A stretch of DNA of 64,000 bases from Amycolatopsis coloradensis (GTDB lineage: Bacteria; Actinomycetota; Actinomycetes; Mycobacteriales; Pseudonocardiaceae), in assembly GCF_001953865.1 (NCBI RefSeq), contig NZ_MQUQ01000026.1:1-64000 (forward strand), read 5' to 3'. Numbering within the stretch: the stretch's first letter is position 1; every line of letters starts with the position of its first letter. The notes beneath the pieces were generated by a model. The model had not been told where the DNA came from. It worked only from the letters and a program-made list of their open reading frames with translations, and ran no database searches. The translations under genes and the position numbers were made by a program. Below are positions 23,214 to 32,000 of this stretch, piece after piece.

Positions 23214-25247
23214 ATGAAACGCGCTCTGGTGCTGCTGGTCACCGGGCTCGGTGTCTTCCTGAGCCTGGCCGCGGCGCCACCGGCGGCGGTGGACGACCAG
23301 TTCGTATACTCCGGCAACCAGGCGGCCGGCGGCTGGTTCACGGTCGACGTCCTGGCCAACGACACCCTCCGGGGCGATCAGGTCCGGACTGTCGAGCTGG
23401 TGTCCGGTCCGACGGACGGCGTGGTGGAGCCGACCACGCGCCCGGTCGGCTTCCGCTGGCGCAAGGGGTCTTCGCTGACCGCGCGGTGGAGCTACCGGAT
23501 CGTCGACACGGCGGGGGCTCGAAGCAACACCGCGGTGGTGTCCGTGGGGGTGCGGCTCGGCCCGCTGCCGCGTGACGACAGCTATCAGGCGACGTCGGGC
23601 GTGCTGCTGACTGTCTCCGCGCCCGGCGTGCTGGCAGGAGACACCCACCCCGCGGGAGAGCGACTGACGGCGGAAGTCCAGGCAGGCAGGGGATTCACGG
23701 CGCGAGGGGGCCGGGTTGTCCTGAGGCCGGACGGCTCGTTCGACTACGCGCCGCCGCTCGACTTCACCGGAACGGACTCCTTCGGCTATCGGGCGGTGGA
23801 TCCGCAGGCCGCCGCGGCCGACGCGACCGTGACCATCGTGGTCCGGCCGCGGGAAACCGTGCCCACGCACACGCATCCCCCTTCACCGACCGGCGATCAG
23901 TCGTCGGGCAAGCCGGAGGTCACCGTGCATCTGCACGGCTATCCGGCGGCCTGCCGGACCGGTCCCATCCTCATCGGTGGCAGGCGACTGGACACCTGGC
24001 TGGACGAAGCGCGGCAGGGGCGCGGCGGAGCGGCGGCATGGGAGTTCATCGATCTGCACGCGTTCATCCCGGACGGGCTGGCCGCGGGCAAGCGCACCGT
24101 GGAGTTCCGGTGCGCCGGGACCACCTATCCCGCGGGCACCATGATGCTGCCGACAGGCCCTGGCCTGACGACCTTCGAGCTGACGTGGAAATCGACCACC
24201 CCGCCAACCGGCGGGCAGGCCACGGAGACACCTGGTCCTCCGGAACCGCCCCCGGAGCCGCAGGAGCCACAGGAGCCGCGCGGGCCCGGGATCTTCGACA
24301 TCCCGATCCTGAGCGAAATCCGGACCGATCTGCGGTCACTGGCGGAGAGCTTGGCGACGTCGGCGGCGATCATCGCCCTCGTTTTGCTGCTGGAGGCGGC
24401 GTTCCCGGCGGATCTGGTCAACAAGATCATCGAGTTCCTTCGGACCCCGAACATCCGAGAACGGCTGGAAACGGCGACACCTCGCACTCCCGGATGGGTG
24501 CGGACGCTCGGCTACGCGGCGCTCGGCGGGACGCTGCTGGTCTGGGCGGACGCGGAGATCAAGGCCGCCACGTGGGATTGGGGCGCCGTCCTGCTGAAAG
24601 CGGCGGTAGGGGCGGTTTCCCTGGTGTTGGTCGTTTCCGCCTACGAGAAGCCCAAGGACACCCTGCTCAACGCCGGCCGTGGACGCGGGCACCTGCGCGC
24701 GATCTGGCTGGGGTTCCTCGTCGCGGCAACGCTGGCCACCCTGTCCCGTTTCCTCGGCTCGCCCGTGCCCTACGTCTACGGACTGGTCGTTACCTTCATC
24801 GCGGTCGGAGCGGCGTCGAAACAGGCGCAAGGACGGGCGACCTTGGGTGGCGGGATCGCCGTCCTCGTGACCTGCGTCGGGCTCTGGGTGGCTTTCGCTC
24901 CCCTCGTGGTCGCAGGGCGGGACGCCGGTCCGAAGTCGCCGGCCTATGAGAGTGCCTTCGCGATCTGCGTCGTCCTGGCCGCGGGCATCCAGGTGGTCGT
25001 CTTCGGACTGCTCCCGATCAAGCCGCTGGACGGGTACGCGTTGAAGGACTGGAGCAAGGTCGCGTGGTGGGCGCTGTACGCTCCCACGGTTTTCTTCTAC
25101 GTCCACGTGGTTCTCAGAAGTGTGCACCCGGCCGTCGATCAGGATCCCTCCGACGAGAGGATCTTCGTGGCGTCGTGCTTGTTCGTGCTGGCCGGTGGGG
25201 CGAGTTTCCTCCTGCGCCGGATCAAGGCGGTGTCCGATTCATCCTGA
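23214..25247 (+). CDS. Cadherin/tandem-95-like extracellular protein with multi-pass membrane domain
   Basis: A 677-residue membrane protein. A signal-like segment (LLVTGLGVFLSLAAAPPAA) leads into two Ig/cadherin-like repeats (about 20-125 and 125-215: VDDQFVYSG, VDVLANDTL, then LPRDDSYQATSG, DFTGTDSFGYRAVD). A further beta domain (about 230-325) and a Pro/Glu-rich linker (about 335-360) follow. The C-terminal half has about seven transmembrane helices between 380 and 675. I know no named family with this architecture. It is probably an envelope protein working with the secreted lectin-like protein encoded just upstream. Confidence 0.8.
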   Translation: MKRALVLLVTGLGVFLSLAAAPPAAVDDQFVYSGNQAAGGWFTVDVLANDTLRGDQVRTVELVSGPTDGVVEPTTRPVGFRWRKGSSLTARWSYRIVDTAGARSNTAVVSVGVRLGPLPRDDSYQATSGVLLTVSAPGVLAGDTHPAGERLTAEVQAGRGFTARGGRVVLRPDGSFDYAPPLDFTGTDSFGYRAVDPQAAAADATVTIVVRPRETVPTHTHPPSPTGDQSSGKPEVTVHLHGYPAACRTGPILIGGRRLDTWLDEARQGRGGAAAWEFIDLHAFIPDGLAAGKRTVEFRCAGTTYPAGTMMLPTGPGLTTFELTWKSTTPPTGGQATETPGPPEPPPEPQEPQEPRGPGIFDIPILSEIRTDLRSLAESLATSAAIIALVLLLEAAFPADLVNKIIEFLRTPNIRERLETATPRTPGWVRTLGYAALGGTLLVWADAEIKAATWDWGAVLLKAAVGAVSLVLVVSAYEKPKDTLLNAGRGRGHLRAIWLGFLVAATLATLSRFLGSPVPYVYGLVVTFIAVGAASKQAQGRATLGGGIAVLVTCVGLWVAFAPLVVAGRDAGPKSPAYESAFAICVVLAAGIQVVVFGLLPIKPLDGYALKDWSKVAWWALYAPTVFFYVHVVLRSVHPAVDQDPSDERIFVASCLFVLAGGASFLLRRIKAVSDSS

Positions 25248-25282
25248 AACAGTGATGACATCGAATCATGAAAGGGAACCCC

Positions 25283-25848
25283 ATGCCGATCCGCTATTTC
25301 ACCGACCGGCCACCGATCGTCCAAGGACTCGAATGGACGCCGTCGACAACGGCGATGGCACCATCGCCACCACCGGTCCCAGCTGCAACGGAGAAAATCT
25401 CACCGCCGGTGCGTGGCTGATCCCCACCCTCGTTATGGCCTCGACCTCCGCCGAGGTGCAGAACCGGTACCAGGAACTTCCAGCAGACGGCCCCTTTCAG
25501 TACACCCTCACCGAGGAGACGACCATCCCCGTGACCGGCTACGTGCGTAAGCCCACCACGTTCGAGGAACTGCTGCTGAGCACTACGACGACGCCGCAGG
25601 ACGTCCGAGCGTTCTTCGGCGAAACCCACGACGCGAACCGGTTCTCGCTCAGTTTCGTCGGCCGCGACGAAGCGGCGAACTTCATTCTCGTTCTGAACGG
25701 CCGCGATCTCCCCGGCAACGGACAGGAAGTGGTGTATACCAACCCCGGCGGGTTTCTCCGGGCCGAGCGCCGGGGCGATGGAAAGACCGTCGGCATCGCG
25801 TGGGCGCCCGAATCACTCTCCGCGGACCCGCAGTTCGAGCAGGCCTGA
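25283..25848 (+). CDS. Hypothetical protein, possible N-terminal frameshift
   Basis: A protein of unknown function. The main frame from ATG 25333 (aagga upstream) gives 171 residues: MDAVDNGDGTIATTGPSCNG and on to the end at 25848. A better ribosome site (aaaggga) precedes ATG 25283 in another frame, giving MPIRYFTDRPPIVQGLEW before the frames diverge. One missing G at 25334-25336 would join them as ...LEW-DAVDNGDG. No signal peptide or known domain seen. A hairpin with T-run ends the unit, 17 nt after the stop. Confidence 0.7.
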
Positions 25849-25864
25849 CCACCGGAGCAACGAG

Positions 25865-25886
25865 GCCCCTCAGGGAAGGGGCTTTT
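25865..25886 (+). terminator. Rho-independent terminator
   Basis: Stem gcccct/aggggc with a 6-nt loop, followed directly by tttt. A classical intrinsic terminator 17 nt downstream of the preceding stop codon. Confidence 0.75.
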
Positions 25887-26113
25887 CCACCCAAGGCCGC
25901 CAAGGTCTTGCCGGAAGGCACCGACAACAGATCACCTGCCCGCCCGTTCTCGACCTTGTTCAGTCGCGGGCGGCGGACAGCTCAGGTGGCCGCGATCTTC
26001 CGCAAGGGCCGCTGACGAGATCGCTGCTCAAGCACGCGAGATCGGCGCTGAATCACGTGTGTCGTCCGTCTTGGTACAGGGCCGCCGCGCGGTGGCTGGG
26101 GCATGATCGACTC

Positions 26114-27358
26114 ATGCGCGTCTTGTCGGAGAGTCAGCTCGGTGCCGTCCTGGCGGGCGTTCCCGCGTCGCAGCCCCGGGTAGTGGTGAGTGGGAACTTC
26201 GCCACGCCGATGCGGGCGCTGAAGGTGCTGGACACAACACTGGCGGAGTATCGGTTGTTCGCGTTGAACGCGCAGGCCGGGATGCCCGATCGCGAGGGCG
26301 TGCTGCTGGAGACGCCGTTCGTGGGTGCGGGGATGCGTGGCCGCGCCGGGCTGCGGTACTTCCCGTCCCGCCTTTCGCTGGTGCCTCAGCTGCTCAAGCA
26401 CGCGCTGCCGCCGGATGTCGTCCTGTTGCACACCTCGGTGCCGGTGGACGGCGTGGTGTCGCTGGGCACGGAGGTGAACATCCTGCCCGCGGCCGTCGAG
26501 GCGGTGCGGGCCCGGGGAGGCCTGGTGATCGCGCAGCTGAACCCCACCATGCCGTTCACCTACGGCGACGGCGTCCTGCCGCTCGGGGAGATCGACTACG
26601 CCCTGGAGGCGGAGGAGCCACTCCTGTCGCCGGTCCCGCGACCGGTGGGGGACACGGCACGGACCATCGGTGAGCGGGTGGCCGGACTGGTCGCGGACGG
26701 CGCGACCCTGCAACTGGGCATCGGCGGGATCCCGGACGCGACCCTGGCCGCGGTGACCGGACGACGCGGGCTCGCGATCTGGTCGGAGATGTTCAGCGAC
26801 GGTGTGCTCGCGCTCGACCGCGCCGGGGCACTCGATCCGGCGGAACCGGTGACGGCGTCGTTCGTGTTCGGCAGTGCCGAGCTGTACCGGTGGCTCGACC
26901 GTAACCCCCGGATTCGCTTGCTGCGCACGGAAAAGACAAATGATCCCGCCGTGATCGCCCGGCAGCGCGGCTTGGTGTCGGTGAACAGTGCCCTCGAAGT
27001 GGACCTGTTCGCGCAGGCCAACGCGAGCCGGGTGCGAGGGGCGATCTACTCGGGATTCGGCGGGCAGACCGACTTCGTGGTCGGGGCGTTGCATTCACCC
27101 GGTGGCCGGGCGATCATCGCGCTGCCGTCCTGGCATCCGAAGGCCGACGTCTCGACGGTCGTGCCCCGGCTGGCCGGACCGGTGACGTCGTTCCAGCACA
27201 GTTTCCTGGTCAGCGAACACGGCGTCGCGACCATCTGGGGCAACGACGCGAGCGAGCAGGCGCAGCAGATCGTCGACCACGTCGCGCATCCGGCTGTCCG
27301 GGAAGAACTCGTGACGCGGGGCAGGGAGCTGGGGTTCACGCTGTCGCGCGGCGAGTAG
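26114..27358 (+). CDS. Acetyl-CoA hydrolase/CoA-transferase family protein
   Basis: A 414-residue enzyme of the 4-hydroxybutyrate/succinyl-CoA:acetate CoA-transferase type. An N-terminal CoA-transferase domain (SGNFATPMRALKVL, LLHTSVPVDGVVSLGTEVN) is followed by the C-terminal catalytic domain. That domain has LQLGIGGIPDATLA and the segment VSVNSALEVDLFAQANA, then YSGFGGQTDFVVGA. A conserved Glu in NSALEVDL fits the family's CoA-thioester intermediate. ATG 26114 is preceded by poor ribosome-site sequence (gcatgatcgactc). Moves CoA between carboxylates; natural substrates unknown. Confidence 0.88.
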   Translation: MRVLSESQLGAVLAGVPASQPRVVVSGNFATPMRALKVLDTTLAEYRLFALNAQAGMPDREGVLLETPFVGAGMRGRAGLRYFPSRLSLVPQLLKHALPPDVVLLHTSVPVDGVVSLGTEVNILPAAVEAVRARGGLVIAQLNPTMPFTYGDGVLPLGEIDYALEAEEPLLSPVPRPVGDTARTIGERVAGLVADGATLQLGIGGIPDATLAAVTGRRGLAIWSEMFSDGVLALDRAGALDPAEPVTASFVFGSAELYRWLDRNPRIRLLRTEKTNDPAVIARQRGLVSVNSALEVDLFAQANASRVRGAIYSGFGGQTDFVVGALHSPGGRAIIALPSWHPKADVSTVVPRLAGPVTSFQHSFLVSEHGVATIWGNDASEQAQQIVDHVAHPAVREELVTRGRELGFTLSRGE

Positions 27359-27504
27359 CGTCAGGGGAGGACGTTTGCGAGTCTGTCCAATCCGTCCCCG
27401 TCTTCGACGCGCCGGTCGTGTCGGCGCCCGCCGTCAGTCGATCGCCCGCCGCTTGGAGGAGACCGCCGACGTCCTGACGGCCGAGACGTAGGCCCTAGGG
27501 CCAT

Positions 27505-28356
27505 TCACGAACTTCTCTGGGCCACGCGGACGGGTTCCTTCGCGTGGGAGGCGTAGTGGGCGGTGACGATCGCCCCCGACATGGCCAGGATCAGGCCTGT
27601 GACGGTGAAGGTGGTGAAGCCGTCACGCACGCGGTCGTCGAGGAAGGCCAGGCCGATGACCGAGGACAACGCCGTGTTCGTGGTGAACATGATCGCGTTG
27701 ACCGCCGTCGCGCCGCCCTTCTGCAGGGCGAGGGCGAACGCGACCGCCGCGGCGAGGCCGTTGAAAACCATTCCCCACACGGCCGGTTCCACCAGCATCG
27801 CCCAGCCCGCGGACGGAAGCTCCAAGGTGCGCGCCGAGACGCCGACCATGCTGAAGCCGACTCCTGTCGCGAAGCCGAGCACCTGCGCGGCCCAGGGGCG
27901 ATCGAATCGCCTGAACCACCAGGCGATCGCCCCCACGACCAGCGCCATCGCGGGGAGGACCCAGCGCCACGCCGCCGGGAGGACCTTGGCCGGGCCCGGC
28001 TGCGCCGACAGACCCAGCAAGATCAGGCCGACCGCTCCGACTCCCAGCGCGGCCCAGCCCTGTGCCGCCAGCCGGGTGCCCATGAAGGCGGAGATCGTGG
28101 CCGTCACACCGACGCTGAACGCCAGCACCGACTGGACGAGGAACAGCGGCAGCCGATGCAACGCGGCCGCCGCGCAGGCGAAGCCGATCAGGTCGACGCC
28201 GATGCCGAGGAAGTAGATCCACTGGCGCCGCAGGTTCACCAGGTCGAGCGCGCTGCCGCCGAAAGCGCCCGCGCGACGGACGCCGATCGACTCCAGCACC
28301 GAGCCGCCACCCGAGGCCAGCGCCGCCAGCAGCGCGAAGACGTATCCGACGATCAC
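27505..28356 (-). CDS. DMT-superfamily (EamA-like) membrane transporter
   Basis: A 283-residue integral membrane protein with 9-10 predicted hydrophobic helices. It starts with MIVGYVFALLAALASGGGSVLESIGVR, and the two halves have similar helix patterns, as in DMT transporters. Start is GTG 28356 with gcgaggg upstream. Lone gene, pointing left toward the CoA-transferase gene. The transported compound is unknown; efflux of a metabolite is usual for the superfamily. Alternative: a magnesium-transporter-like NIPA relative. Confidence 0.85.
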   Translation of the reverse strand: MIVGYVFALLAALASGGGSVLESIGVRRAGAFGGSALDLVNLRRQWIYFLGIGVDLIGFACAAAALHRLPLFLVQSVLAFSVGVTATISAFMGTRLAAQGWAALGVGAVGLILLGLSAQPGPAKVLPAAWRWVLPAMALVVGAIAWWFRRFDRPWAAQVLGFATGVGFSMVGVSARTLELPSAGWAMLVEPAVWGMVFNGLAAAVAFALALQKGGATAVNAIMFTTNTALSSVIGLAFLDDRVRDGFTTFTVTGLILAMSGAIVTAHYASHAKEPVRVAQRSS

Positions 28357-28696
28357 CCTCGCAGTCTCTCAGCCACGCTCACCTCTCGATCATCGGAGTC
28401 CGGCGGTGTCCTGCCACGATCGGGCGAAGCCGCGCGGCCGGCCCGCTCGGTATCGCGTCACTGGGCCGGACGGCCCTTCACCGTGCCCGTCATGGCGGAG
28501 AACGACGTCCTCGCCGGGACCGCGGCGCGGACGCTGAGCCAGTCACAGCTCTTGAGACTTTCGTCGTCCCGAATTGTCCATTGGGGCAGCGGTGAACGGC
28601 CGTCGTTGCCTTGAAGGACTGCTGTTCGCTAATTTGGTGTTCGTCGCACGTAAGTATTTTGCGCTGCTGTTCTCCACTTCCGGGGGAAGGAATCCG
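28357..28696. other. Divergent intergenic region, 340 nt
   Basis: Lies between the leftward DMT gene and the rightward MFS gene. The right third is less GC-rich (gttcgctaatttggtgttcg, agtattttgcgctg), as expected for a promoter. A 40-codon reading at 28494-28614 has no ribosome site and no recognisable content. No clear palindrome seen. Confidence 0.5.
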
Positions 28697-30043
28697 ATGG
28701 TGTCTGCCGTGGCGGACCATTCGTCGATCTCGCCGAGGCGAGCACGGTTCGTGCGGAACTGGACCGGCAGGCTGGTCGCGTTCGGCGAGTTCATCGACGG
28801 CTACGACCTGCTCGTCATCGGCGCCGCCGTGCTGTTCCTCAAACCGTCGTTCCACCTCACCACACTCCAGGTCGGGCTCGTGACCGCGGCGGCGTTCGTG
28901 GGTACGGCGCTCGGCCTGGTGGTGTTCGGCGATCTGACCGACCGGTTCGGCCGCCGGGCGATCTTCATGATCAACCTGGTGTTCTTCGTGGTGGCGTCCC
29001 TCGCCGCCGCGTTCGTCCAGGACGTGTGGCAGCTGGTCGCGGCGAGATTCGTGCTCGGTGTCGCCGTGGGCATGGACATCCCGACCTCGCACGCGTTCCT
29101 CACCGAGATCGCGCCCAAGTCCCGTCGAGGCCGGGTCGCGGGCAGCCTGCCGAACCTGATGTGGCTCGGTGGCGCCATCACGTCGGTGCTGCTCGCACTG
29201 GCGCTCCAGCCGTTGTTCGGCAACGAGACCTGGCGGTGGTTGTTCGGTTTGGCGGCGGTTCCCGCGGCCGCGGTGTTGGTGGCGAGGCAGTTCTTGCCGG
29301 AGTCGCCACGGTGGCTGCGTGCGCGCGGCCGCGTGGAAGAGGCGAAGCAGGTTTACGACTCGCTCGGGCTGGAACCGCCCGAACAGGAGGTCCTGGAGAA
29401 ACGGCGCTACCGGACGCTGGTCTCCGGCGGGGCGTGGCGGCGCTTGGTGACGGTCACGGCGTTCTTCGCCATCCAGGCTTTCGGCGGCGCGGTGGCGACC
29501 GTCGCGGGACCGTTGATCATCAGCAGTACCGGCATCGGGGTGTCCAACACACTGCACTTCTCCCTGCTGGGTTTCGTCGTGGGATTGATCGCGGTGGGCG
29601 CGGGCGCGCTGGTCATCGACCGGATCAACCGCCGTTGGCTGGGGGTGTGGACGTGCCTCGGGGTGTTCGTCGCCGGGCTGGGCATCGCGTTCACCGGCGA
29701 CCGGCCCGGTGCCGGCCTGGTGATCTTCTGGATCTTGTACGCCATGCTGACCTGGCTCGGCCCGGGAGTGCTGTCCTGGGTTTGGAGCACCGAGGCGTTC
29801 CCCACCGCGTTGCGAGGCCTCGGTTCCGGTATCGCCCAGTGCGTGACCCGGCTCGCGATCGCGCTCAACGTGTTCCTGGCGCCGATGCTGCTGCAAAGCC
29901 ACGGCATCACGGTTGTAGCGTGGTACGCCTGCGCGTTCCTGGTCAGCGCGTTGATCGTGCTGGCGTCGCCGTGGCTGGCCACCACCGGTGTCGAACTCGA
30001 GGAAGTCAACGGCGTCGAGTCCGGGGAGCCAGCGCGAGAGTGA
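28697..30043 (+). CDS. MFS transporter (sugar-porter-like)
   Basis: A 448-residue major facilitator protein with 12 predicted helices. The loop 2-3 signature is GDLTDRFGRRAIF (about 75-90), with VLGVAVGMDIPTSHAFLTEI in helix 4-5 and PESPRWLRARGRVEEA after helix 6. These are typical of metabolite:H+ symporters/sugar porters. ATG 28697 has gggggaagga. It overlaps the ROK gene by 4 nt (gtga), so uptake, control and an SDR enzyme form one operon. The substrate is probably a polyol, sugar or aromatic acid. Confidence 0.92.
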   Translation: MVSAVADHSSISPRRARFVRNWTGRLVAFGEFIDGYDLLVIGAAVLFLKPSFHLTTLQVGLVTAAAFVGTALGLVVFGDLTDRFGRRAIFMINLVFFVVASLAAAFVQDVWQLVAARFVLGVAVGMDIPTSHAFLTEIAPKSRRGRVAGSLPNLMWLGGAITSVLLALALQPLFGNETWRWLFGLAAVPAAAVLVARQFLPESPRWLRARGRVEEAKQVYDSLGLEPPEQEVLEKRRYRTLVSGGAWRRLVTVTAFFAIQAFGGAVATVAGPLIISSTGIGVSNTLHFSLLGFVVGLIAVGAGALVIDRINRRWLGVWTCLGVFVAGLGIAFTGDRPGAGLVIFWILYAMLTWLGPGVLSWVWSTEAFPTALRGLGSGIAQCVTRLAIALNVFLAPMLLQSHGITVVAWYACAFLVSALIVLASPWLATTGVELEEVNGVESGEPARE

Positions 30044-31185
30044 AACAGCCACGCCTCAGCGGAACCCAGCCGCGCCAGGCCCGGCAGGCCAACACGGCCG
30101 CCGTGCTCCAGTTGCTCGTCCAGCGCGGTCCGCTGGCGCGCAGCGACATCGCGAAGGAGCTGTCCCTCAACCACGGCAGCGTCAGCAGGATCATCGAGCC
30201 GTTGCTGTCCCTCGGGATCGTGCGGGAACTCGGCGAGCGGTCCACCGGGCTCGGCAGGCCGAGGGTGCCTGTCGAGCTGGACCCGTCCAGCCGGTACGCG
30301 GTCGGCGTGCACCTCGGCCTCGAGCGGACCACGGTCGGGCTGACCGACCTTGCCGGTCGTTGTGTGCGGACAGTCACCGAAAACCGCGATCCGGCGGACA
30401 GCGCGGCCACGGTGCGGCGGGCCGCCGAACTGGCCGCCGAGATGGCGGTCCGCGCTCCCGGCCCGGTGCTGGGCATCGGCCTGGCCGTCGGCGGCGAGGT
30501 GGACCGCGCGGCGGGCCGAGTCGCCCGCAACGACGTCCTGGGGTGGGTCGACGTCGAGGTCGCCGAACGGTTGCGCGAGCGGACCGGGCTCGAAGTCGTG
30601 GTGGACGCCAACGTGTGTGCGCTGCTGGGCGCCGAACTCACCTTCGGGGCAGGGCTGGGCCAGCACAGCGTGCTGTACCTGTTCGTCGGCAACGTCGCGG
30701 AGATGGGGTTCCTCGGCCGACCGGCGACGGGGCCGGACAGCGTCATCCAGGGCGACTTCGGCCGCATCCTCGTCCCAGGCCTCACCGGCGGAGGCCACGC
30801 GCGCTTCAGTGAGGCCGGGACCGACGTGGCACTGCTCGCCGCGGCTCGATCCGCCGGACTCGCGGTGACCTCGCTGACCGACCTGATCCGCCTGGCGGAC
30901 TCGGATCCGGTCGCGATCGGGCTCCTCAAGGCACGCAGCGTCCAGGTGGCTCAGGTGGCCGACACGATGTACGACCTGATGCGGCCGCGCATGATCATCC
31001 TCGGGGGCAGCGGCGCGCCGTCGGGCCGATGGCTCGAGGCGGTGCGCGACAGAGTCGAGACGACCCCGCCGCGGTCGCTGGTTCTCCCGCGTTCCGGCGA
31101 CGACCCACTCGTCACCGCGGCGGCGGGACTCGTCGTGCGTGCCTTCTTCACCACCGGAACCGCCAGGGAAGGGGCGTGGTCATGA
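30040..31185 (+). CDS. ROK family transcriptional regulator
   Basis: A 381-residue ROK protein. The N-terminal winged HTH (residues about 15-80) reads LARSDIAKELSLNHGSVSRI and STGLGRPRVPVELD. The sugar-kinase-like ROK domain follows (VGVHLGLERTTVGLTDLAG, VVVDANVCALLGAELTFG, MIILGGSGAPSG). The usual Cys-rich zinc motif (CxCGxxGCxE) is missing, so it is probably a regulator rather than a kinase. Start is GTG 30040, coupled to the MFS gene; its end overlaps the SDR gene by ATGA. It likely represses this operon. Confidence 0.9.
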   Translation: MKQPRLSGTQPRQARQANTAAVLQLLVQRGPLARSDIAKELSLNHGSVSRIIEPLLSLGIVRELGERSTGLGRPRVPVELDPSSRYAVGVHLGLERTTVGLTDLAGRCVRTVTENRDPADSAATVRRAAELAAEMAVRAPGPVLGIGLAVGGEVDRAAGRVARNDVLGWVDVEVAERLRERTGLEVVVDANVCALLGAELTFGAGLGQHSVLYLFVGNVAEMGFLGRPATGPDSVIQGDFGRILVPGLTGGGHARFSEAGTDVALLAAARSAGLAVTSLTDLIRLADSDPVAIGLLKARSVQVAQVADTMYDLMRPRMIILGGSGAPSGRWLEAVRDRVETTPPRSLVLPRSGDDPLVTAAAGLVVRAFFTTGTAREGAWS

Positions 31186-31892
31186 GTGATGTGGTGGTAC
31201 TCGGTGGCGCGGGTGGTATCGGCGCGGCCGTGGTGCGTGCGCTGCTGGCGGAGGGGCGACAGGTGGCGGTGGTGGACATCGCGCCACCGCCACCGGACCA
31301 AGCCGGCCTGCGGTGGATCCGGGGCGACGCGACCGACCCGGCCGAGATCGGCGCCGCCTTCGACGCACTCGGCAACGTGACCGGACTGGTGCATTGCCTG
31401 CTGAGTGAGCATCGCGCTCCCTTCGCCGAGCAGACGACGGACGCGCTCCGCAGGGTGCTGGACGTCGGCGCGGTGTCCGCGTTGGAACCGTTGCAGCAGC
31501 TGGCCGAACGTGCCGGTGGGCGGCCGTGCGCCGCGGTGTTGGTCAGTTCGATCCACGCGGGCCTGGCCTGGGGCGGGCAGGCGCCGTACGCGATGGCCAA
31601 GGCCGCGTTGGAGGCACTGGGCCGCGCGGCCGCCGTGGAACTCGGGCCGCGCGGGCTCCGGTGCAACATCGTCCGGCCCGGGTTCGTCATGGTGCCCCGT
31701 AACGCGCGTCGCTGGCAGGACACGGCGATCCGCGACGCGCTGACCAAGCTGCAGCCACTCGGCGAACTCGCTCAGCCGGACGACATCGCGCGTGTGGTCA
31801 CCTTCCTGCTCGGTGCTCAGGCGGGCTTCGTCTCCGGTGAGACCATCACCGTGGACGGCGGGATGACCGCCGTCCTGCCCGAGCCTCGGTGA
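31182..31892 (+). CDS. Short-chain dehydrogenase/reductase
   Basis: A 236-residue SDR. The NAD(P)-binding motif is GGAGGIGAAV (residues 8-17), with acid residue VVDIAP after strand 2. The catalytic Ser lies in LVSSIHAGLAW and the Tyr/Lys in YAMAKAALEALG. The terminus AGFVSGETITVDGGMT is characteristic. It overlaps the ROK gene by 4 nt, the third member of the operon. It probably oxidises or reduces the compound imported by the MFS protein. Confidence 0.93.
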   Translation: MSDVVVLGGAGGIGAAVVRALLAEGRQVAVVDIAPPPPDQAGLRWIRGDATDPAEIGAAFDALGNVTGLVHCLLSEHRAPFAEQTTDALRRVLDVGAVSALEPLQQLAERAGGRPCAAVLVSSIHAGLAWGGQAPYAMAKAALEALGRAAAVELGPRGLRCNIVRPGFVMVPRNARRWQDTAIRDALTKLQPLGELAQPDDIARVVTFLLGAQAGFVSGETITVDGGMTAVLPEPR

Positions 31893-32000
31893 AGTTCCGA
31901 AGAACGGCTCGGTTGTCACCCGCCCGCGCGCAGAATCTGCGAGGTGGGTTCGTCACGTGGATCATGGGGACATTCCCGCCGCCGCAGCATCGAAGGGGTC

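Noticed and set aside
27371..27489. Plus-strand piece ending RQSIARRLEETADVLTAET
   Set aside because: Looks like the last residues of a regulator, but too short and without upstream continuation to annotate.
28494..28614. 40-codon plus-strand frame before the MFS gene
   Set aside because: No ribosome site, no motif, lies in a probable promoter region.
28490..30052. 520-residue minus-strand open frame opposite the MFS gene
   Set aside because: Antisense shadow of a clear 12-helix transporter; translation is polar and repetitive.
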